Of a stretch of 64,000 bases of DNA, positions 43,901-52,900 are shown one piece after another. This stretch comes from Xiphias gladius (taxonomy: Eukaryota; Chordata; Actinopteri; Istiophoriformes; Xiphiidae). The stretch covers positions 5,989,760 through 6,053,759 of the forward strand of contig NC_053405.1 of NCBI RefSeq assembly GCF_016859285.1. Reading direction: 5' to 3'. Both the position numbers and the translations under genes were made by a program. The notes below the pieces were generated by a model that saw nothing but the letters and a program-made list of their open reading frames with translations, was not told where the DNA came from and made no database searches. Position 1 is the stretch's first letter. Every line of letters starts with the position of its first letter.

Positions 43901-46900
43901 TCTTCTCTTATAGATGATCATTGGACAAATATTGATCCTGACTCATACCTCTCTCTCTCTCTCTGTCTGTTCAGTGCCCTGTGTACCACAGCAGGTGGAG
44001 GCCCGTGTGGTTTGTGAGTCTGGCGCCGTGGCGGTCTCTTGGGAGCCGAGTAAAGGGGCATCATCATACACCACGGTTGCCCAGGGCAACGGTGGCTACG
44101 CATCAACGTGCAACAGCAGCGAGACAACATGCCTGTTCAACGACTTGCTGTGCGGCCTCAACTACTCCATCGCTGTCAGTGCTTCAGATGAGACGTGTAG
44201 AAGCGCTGGAAGCTCTGCTGTGGAGATCAACACGTGTAAAATCATGATTTAATTTATCACAATATCATCACCTTCATTAGACATCTGTCCTAAACAGAAG
44301 CATCCAGTGCAGCTGTAAGGCATATTGCATGTTATATTAGGGCTCTTGTTCACCTTTCTTTATTCATATCTGTCTGTCTGTAGTGCCGTGTGTACCACAG
44401 AAAGTAATAGCAGAGACGGTCTGCAGTAATGACACAGGCGTGGTGTCGTGGGAGGAAGAAGAGGACGTGTCCTCCTACATAGTGCGAGCTTTTGGGCCCA
44501 GTGGTCACAAGACCGAGTGTGAGAGCACCGAAACCAGTTGTCAGCTACCCAAGCTGCATTGTGGTCAGCTCTACAACGTGACAGTGACAGCTCAGGATGG
44601 ACGGTGTGACAACAGCCACGCTTACCTCACCCTGCAGTCAGGTACATATAAACCATAAAGCTTTTTATGACAGGTGTGGTTTACCAGAAGTTGAGGACTG
44701 TTGTTTGAGGGTTTTTTTTTAAGTTGTCTGACATTGTTGGTTAAATTATAGCAGGTTTATTTCCATCTCTGACATTACGCATTTACATTTTATAGTCTAA
44801 GTTTTTGGGATAATGTTGCTACTGCAAGTAAAGTGAGGTCAGTCTCAAATAATGATTCATTTGGTATAATGACAACATAACACTAGTCTAAATAACAGCA
44901 AAACATCTGAAGGTGGCAGCCTATTTGTTTAGGTTTCCATCTCCAGCTCCATTTTGGATCTGGTTCCAAGTTGGTAGAATAACCACTTAGTCATTTTTAA
45001 GGTGAGAGTCTTTTATTTCATCATCTAACTTACGGGCACCATTGTTAACGCTGATGCAGTATCCACTGCTGTTTTTTTTATTAAGAGAGATGGGATATGA
45101 TTAAAACATAACCAACTTGTGCTCCAAGTTGGTTGGAACCAACTTGGAGCACAAAATAGAACTGGTTTTCGGAATCAAACCCTAGTGATCTTTAAACAGA
45201 ACAAATTGTGGAGCAACTTATCACTTCCGTTTGTAATGTGCCTTTTGGCCAGATGCTGGCAAATTAATTCTAACTTGGATACGATGCCTAACGCAACAAC
45301 TCGCCCACTAACTCTTTCCCTAGCAAATGGATTTCAGCCAACTCACTGGCAAAATATAACTATTTTCACATTTAGGTTGTACAGTAAGCTTTCTGAGTCA
45401 ATGAATGAATCAGTAAAGAATTTTGTTTTGTTTGTTGTTTTTCAAGTTTTTGGATTCTGGTTAAGTGAACCAATTTCGGAGAATCAGGGAGGAGGCACTT
45501 AAGTTATTGCCGAGTCGGATAATAATAATTTAAAGCCACAAATACTGAACATTTTGACACTTAAATTTAGTTAGACTTGTGAAAGGATTCAAAGTGTTCT
45601 CTTCTTTCTAAAGGGTGATTCAAATGAATTGTCTAATCTCTCATACATGTAAATATTTAAGAGACAGTAACTCATCTAGCATCTGACTTGTCTGTCCTCT
45701 TTCTCTCTTCCAGTGCCTTGCAGGCCCACTAATGTCAGGGCATCTCTACAGTGCCACTTGAATTCTGCTGCAGTGACATGGGAGCGAGCCAGTGGAGCGG
45801 CATCCTATCTCGCAGTGGGTGTCGCAGCAGACGGAAGCCACCAGACCGAGTGTAACAACACCCTGACCCACTGTGACCTGAGTGACCTGCAGTGTGGACA
45901 GACCTACAACGTGAGCGTGTTCGGCCAGGATGAGTCCTGTTCCAGCATGGAGAGCGACAAGGCTTACGTGCGGACAGGTACAGTCAATACCTTATTAGTG
46001 TTACAGTGAAATGGGTGGAGTGACGGGTTCAAAAAAGGCTTTTCTCTAGGTTCCTTTAGATGATAACCTCAGTGTGCCTCAAGAGGCTGTAGGTCACAGA
46101 AATCTCCAGGTAGTTTACCAGCACTGTATTAACCTGCCTGTCTCTCCCCTCTCTGTCTCCCCCCCAGCCCCTTGTGCACCCCAGAACGTGACTGCTGATG
46201 CACAGTGTGACGAAGGTGCCGTAACCGTGTCTTGGTCCCCCAACCCTGATGCCCAGTACTTCCACGTGGCGGCAGTGAGCAACACGGGGGCGAGACTCTA
46301 CTGTAACTCTAGCGGCACTACTTGCACTATAGACACTCTACCGTGTGGACAGAACTACAGCATTACTGTGCTGTCTGTAAGAGATGGCTGTGAGAGCAAG
46401 CGGAGCGTTGCGGTAGAGTCCTCCTCAGGTAAGCTTCAAGCAGTCGGCTGTTTGTTCAAATGCAAAAATCACGCGTCCATATGTCACTGGCGTGATGCAC
46501 TGGAACTGGCTGTGCAACTCCGAAATTCATTCACCGGAGCGCATGCTTAGCAGGCCCCAGATTCTCCACAAGGGGGAGCTGTGCAGTTACTATCAGCCCA
46601 ACCTGCACCACCTATAGGAAAGGAAAGTAATAGCTGCCGCAAATTTAACCCTTGCACCACCTGCAGGAAATGAGAGTTACAACAGCAGTTTCTCTTTTTG
46701 ATATTGGGTTCTACGTGTTACGTTTAAAGGAACAGTTCAACATTTTTGGGAGATATACGCTTACACCATTTTTTTCAAGAGTTAGATGATTGATATCACA
46801 CTCATTTGTGTTACTGTAAGTATGGAGGTGCTGCCAAGAGGTAACATTTTGTATCTCCTTTGTTTAATCCTTACACAAAATAAATGATAACTCGCGGTTT

Positions 46901-49900
46901 TAGGGGGAGTTATGTGCTGTAACTATTTCTTGGTGAATCAGTCTTCCCATGTTATTCTCTGAAAGATGATGAATTAGTCAATTTCTTTTACCACGTAAAT
47001 GAAATACTGATAAAAATGTCATTTTCTTATTGATTGTGCACATTGGCATACCTACATAAACTACTGCTGCTGCTGTTGCCTTCCATGCCAGTTTGACAAG
47101 GTTTGGCCTGAGCACCGCGTTATCTGCCGCTGACATGAAAACTATCCCTATGCTCCCGGAGAATGATGCGGAAATAGGATGTAAAGGGTGGAGATATAAA
47201 CTGGACAATGATGTGACAGTGCTTGCAGAAAGGCAAACACAAATATTTTGTGGCTCAAACAGAACACCGATTTCAGTAGCATTTAAGCACTGCTACCATT
47301 GGCCCAGGTTGCTGAAAACCACCTGCCTAAAAGTGTACAGAAAGCTGCACAGGAACCGTATGACTTTCCCCTCGTTACATTATATATTCCCCTCAGTATT
47401 GGAAGGTGGTTTGGTGCTCTCCAGAAAGGATCACATGACACTTTGGCTTCTTTATTGGAAGAACCCCCTTTTATTCGCACAAAATTCAAATTGTATAACC
47501 ATTTGTTGCAATATATCACCCAAATGTTTTGACTCAAGTGTAAAAATTCTTACAGTACTCAGTCTACTATACCCATTCCTTTCCATTTCACCCTGCACAG
47601 CTCCATGTGTGCCCGTGAACGCTAAGGGCCGTCTGGACTGCGTATCAAACTCAGCCTGGGTGACGTGGGATGACTCAGAAGGAGCCCTCAGCTACTTTGT
47701 TTATGCCCAAGGGGCGAGAGAACACAACTCCAGCTGCACTACCACCTCCACCTCCTCTCCCTGTAACGTCCCAGATCTGGAATGCGGGACACTTTACACT
47801 TTTCACGTCACCGCCGTCAACAAACACTGCCGCAGTAATCACAGCACCACCTTTATGCTTGAGACAGGTATTCAACAAGAATCTGTACTATCAAGATACC
47901 TATAGTGTGAAGTGATAAATATCTTTGAAAGGAGACTGGGAAAATTATCCAGTAAGCATTTTACCACATCAATTCATCAACCAAACACTAAATAAAATAC
48001 TAAATCTTGTTTAGATCAAAAGTTCCTGTCATTGGTACCAACTTTCTTGGCTTATGAGCCCTTAAAATGAAGCAGTGTTTAGTTGTGACCCTTTGTCACA
48101 GCTTTTTCATCAAACAGTGACTCTCCATTCTAAATGTCTCAGATTAATGTATTTGAATAATATTTAGCAGTAAAACTATGGAAGATTTCACAGAAAAAGC
48201 ATCTATTAGACTAAAAACCAAAAAAATAATTCCAGATTGTGTAGTAAAACAGTGTATTTTCTTCTTTTCTGTCCCAAAAATAACCTTTTGACCCCTCAAA
48301 TTCATCTCGTGACCCACTGGAGGGGGTCCAGATCCCTAGATTGGACACTGCTTGGGGAAGTCCTGTGGTGTTACAGCTGATCATCTGTGATAGAGGATTT
48401 ACTCCGAGCTCCTCTTTTAAACTGTATGATAAACTGCATACAACTCAGTATTAGAAACACAGAGTTGTACGAGCCTGAGTCTGAGATTGTCAGAGACTTT
48501 GAAACTTACAAACTGACAAGTTTTCTTCCATCTGCTGACTTAAAGACTCAAAAAAAAAGTAGCTTCATTGGAATACAGAGGAAGATGGTGCAGTCACTTT
48601 TTAAGATTGGAAAGGTTTAGAAAAAAGAACGTGCTGGAGCAAAATCTTTAATCGTATGTGGCCCATCCTCTAGGTCCTTGTGCTCTGAGATCCATCAGTG
48701 CAGTGGCAGAGTGCAACAGTGACACCATCCTGGTGGAATGGGAGAAGACAGTGGACACACCCTTCTACCTGGTGACTGCTGAGGGTCACGACCAAACTCT
48801 CATTTCCTGTAACAGCTCCTACAGTTCCTGCGTACTCCAGGACGTCCGCTGTGGCACGCACTACAGCATCATCGTATCAGCTTCCTCCGATAAGTGCAGC
48901 AGCCTCAGAAGTCCACCAAAGAAGATTAAAACAGGTATTTCTGTGCTTTCTGGGTAACAACCTCACCCATCTTACATTTTCTCTGCTTCTTACAAGTGAA
49001 ATCTTTTACCAAAACTCACTCGACACCTACGGAAATGTTTAAAGTTATCCTGTCCTCTTTAGCGCCCTGTGTACCAGACAATGTGACAGTGCTGCCATTA
49101 TGTGAGGAGAATGGGGCTGCAGTGACGTGGGGACATTCCCCTGTGGCCACATCCTACCTGCTAACAGCCACAGGAAGGGATGGACACGTCGCCAGCTGCA
49201 ACACCTCAGTGAACAACTGCACCCTGGCTGATCTGCGTTGCGGTCAGCCATACAGCTTAAGCATCACTGCCAGCGGAGACAACTGCACCAGCAAGCCCAG
49301 CACTTCGTACTTCAGAACAGGTACAGACATGATAAGACATTTCTCTGGTTTTTCTTTTCTGTTGATGGGAAATTCAAGAAGCTTTCAGTGTTAATTTAAC
49401 TATAGCAACACTTCATATTGGTATAGACTGTATGTTAGTCTGTATAATAGATGATAACGTCTACAGTTGCAGTCGTTAGTTGACTGAATGATTATTCGAT
49501 TGACGGAAGATTCATTGACAACAATTCTGATTACCGATAAAATACCAGTGCTTTGCTGGTTCCAGATTGTCAGACGTAAATATGATCTGCTTGTCTTTGT
49601 CTGAATCTCTTTAGGTTGTGGACATTTTTTCAGACAAAACAAGTGCAAGATGGGCTTTTTTCTGAATTTTGTGAAATTGTATTGACAAACAAATAATCAG
49701 TTAATTAACAACGTAAACAAATTGCTACTTAAAAAAAAAGTTAATTTATTATCATTCATTTATTATTTTCAGAATAGAAGAAGAAGGTTGCTAATTGGAG
49801 CAGAAACATGATTTCTCATGATGCAGTAATGCAATAATCGTTTTTCATTTCATGCCTCATTAATAATGTAACCAGTCCTTGGTGACTATTAAAAAGTAGC

Positions 49901-52900
49901 TGTTCCTATTGTTCTTGTCTTTGTACAAATCAGTAATATTCATAATGTGCATCTAGCTGCTGCTTTCTACATTTTACATTACCACCAAGTTAAACTTTGA
50001 AAATTGACATGTTGAAGTTGTAGTAGAGCTTACAAGATTTCCTCTTGGTTTGATTTTATAAATGTATAGGACTGAGATACCATTATCCTAAAAATGTATA
50101 AACCGCAGGCCAGCTCCGTGCTTGAATCTCTGACAGGAGTCCTCTCTCTTTCCTCTCAGTGCCGTGTGAGCCCTCTGGTCTCGCAGTGGATCTGGATTGT
50201 AAGAACAACTCTGCCATCCTGTCTTGGAATGCCAGTGAGGGCGCGGTGGAGTATTACGGATGTGCCCGAGCTAAGGGTGGAGACGCCCTCTACTGTGACA
50301 GCACTGTTACTTCCTGCACCTTTGAAGGCCTCGAATGTGGTGAAATGTACAATTTCTCTGTGGAAGCCTCCAACGGCATCTGCAACAGCTCGTTTAGTGC
50401 ATCTCTGAAGGCGGGAGCAGGTAAATATTAAAGCTAAAAAGTCCATCATAGCAGTATGCAGTTATAACAACACTCAGATTAGCAAATTGTGCAGAAATTA
50501 ATCTTTACATAAACAGAATTTGTGGAAAAAGTAAGTGTTTAGGTGTTAGCTAGGTGTTATTTCAAGAGTTTTTAGGGGCCTCAGTGATAGTTACATACCA
50601 GCAAGATTTCTGTTTGTTGAATATAGTACGTAGATATTAAAAATGTTTTTTAGTCTTGCTCAGGTGAAAGACTATAATCAGGTTGAGAAGTACTCAGTCA
50701 GTTGGTTGTAACTTCCCTGTCATTTGGTCCAATTTTACAACTAGTATGCTGCTAAGCTACAACTGAAGAGCAGGAGGTGAAAAAATAAAAAGTAACTTGG
50801 CTCATTCCACTAGTAAAATACTGTCTCTTTCCTCCTCAGTCCCGTGTCCTCCGACTTCTCTGAATGTCCGGATGCAGAGGATTGGCCAAACTTACTGGGC
50901 CATGACGTCATGGGACAGCGTCAATTGCTCTGACGTGGAGTACCTGGCGGAGATGACCGGTAAAATCGAAAACAACCCACGGGCCCTGATGGAGGTGTCT
51001 TCCTACTGGCAACCCAGGGAATACTTTGAGTTCCCCATGCCTTGCAGCACATCTTATAATCTCACCGTACGCGCCCGAAACTCAGCTGGGGTCAGCACAC
51101 CTTCCAGTGCCTTCACTGGAGTCACAGGTAACTTTTCACAGTATGCATCTCTAATTTTATACAGGAAGGGGTGCTTTTAGTGACCTTTGACTATTTATGT
51201 AAAATTCCCTTTTCTTCCTTTCGCTTTTTGGGTTTAGGTTTATGTGGAGAAAGTAAAAACTGACAACAGTTTACTTTAAGCCCCCTATTTAGCATTTATA
51301 TAAACATTAAATAAATGGGTTATTAATGTATTTGTCAACAGCTATAACGCACCCATAAGTGGAAGCTGGTTTATAAACAGTTAATAAATTACAATACAGT
51401 AAAACACAGTTGTAATAATGTAAAATATGTCTTTATATTAGAGGTTGGAATGGTTGACCAATTCTGCACACTTAAATTGTATTTATATCACCTTACAACT
51501 ACATTATAGTGTGTTACAGACCATTTATTAAATGTTTGTATAATGCTTACAAATGCTAGATAGAGGCAGTTGAGGTAAATTGTTACTTAAACATTAGCTA
51601 AGCAACTTGTTCACACACAAGGCACGTTTTAAATGTAACACTCCCCTGTCCGTTTGTTAACAGCATTTTCACTGTTTCCTTCCCAGTCCCCTGCGCTCCA
51701 CAGAATGTGAAATACAGTGGAAACACACAGTCTGCCGTGGTCTCCTGGGACGCGGCAGTGTTTGCCACCATGTACACTGTCTACGATACATCGGGAGGAG
51801 GCCGCGCCAAGCTCTGCGACACCGCCGGGCTCTCCTGCCAGCTGACTAACTTCAATTCCAGTGCCACCGAAGTGACAGCCAGCAATGCCGTTGGAGAGAG
51901 CAGCCCGAACCGAGATATTGCAGGTCGGACACACAGGACTCAGCAAAATGTCTCTCCATGATTTCCTTCAGCTTTAGGTGAAGCGACAAGAGTCAATTCC
52001 ACATTGCTTTTTGTTTTAGCTGCCAGTGTCAAGCTAAGCCCACAACTAACGCAGTTAGTGATGTTCTCCTTTGCTTTGGAAGTAATGCTAGGTTACTGTT
52101 GTATCGCCCTTGTTAGAGCCCTATACAAACCACTTCAGCATGTGGAGAAATCCAGAGCTTGACAGGCCTTTCATGTGTTGTAACGTTTGCTCGGCAGTGA
52201 TTGGACAATTGCCCGTAAGTGCTGGGGTTTAGCTAACGGTCAGTTATCTAATTCTGTATGTCCAATCGTATGCGAGTACGTTCCTCATCAAATCTTCAGT
52301 GACAGGCCAGAGCATCAGTGCAGCCGTGGTCCAGCATGCATACCGAAGCCTTTAAGCAACCCGGTGCAAGTTAAGTTGAGATGGAAATAGAGATGGGCAT
52401 GGATATGAATTGGATAACAGAAAAAAACATCAAAGTAGGGCAAAGCAGAGTGTTAGCGACTTAACAGCTACAGTTCTCTCACTGCTGCAAAAGTCAGCCA
52501 AAGTTCTATTTGATTTAGTCGCTTCGTTTTCTAAATTGGCATTTTGAAATCCAATTGTAACGCATATTTCTCATCTTCCTCAGGTCCAGCGGGATCTCGC
52601 AGAAGAAGAGATTTGCGGGCCACTCAAGTCTATGCCAATTTAGACAAAGGTAACTATAGTGTTATTACATGTTACATACTGTATTACACAACCTAGGGAT
52701 AGTGTTACACTTAGTAATCAATCAAATTCATCATAGGCGGTAGGCCTGTACTATAAAACAGCTGTTGATTTATCACCCATCTCTCTCCCTCTCTCTCAGA
52801 TCTTGAATCTCCAAAGATTCTGACTGTAACAGCAAGTGAAGTTTCCTTGTATGTGAAGTGGACGTCGGTGAACGAGGCGACCGAGTACACGCTTGTCATT

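Noticed and set aside
47093..47600. Open frame of about 170 codons continuous with module F48
   Set aside because: It runs through the intron upstream of a good acceptor, has no FN3 or other recognisable features, and would disrupt the phase-1 ladder. Treated as chance read-through.
8142..50420. CRISPR-like or prokaryotic repeat array
   Set aside because: The regular spacing reflects protein-module exons with eukaryotic splice sites; the repeats are not identical at DNA level and the setting is vertebrate.
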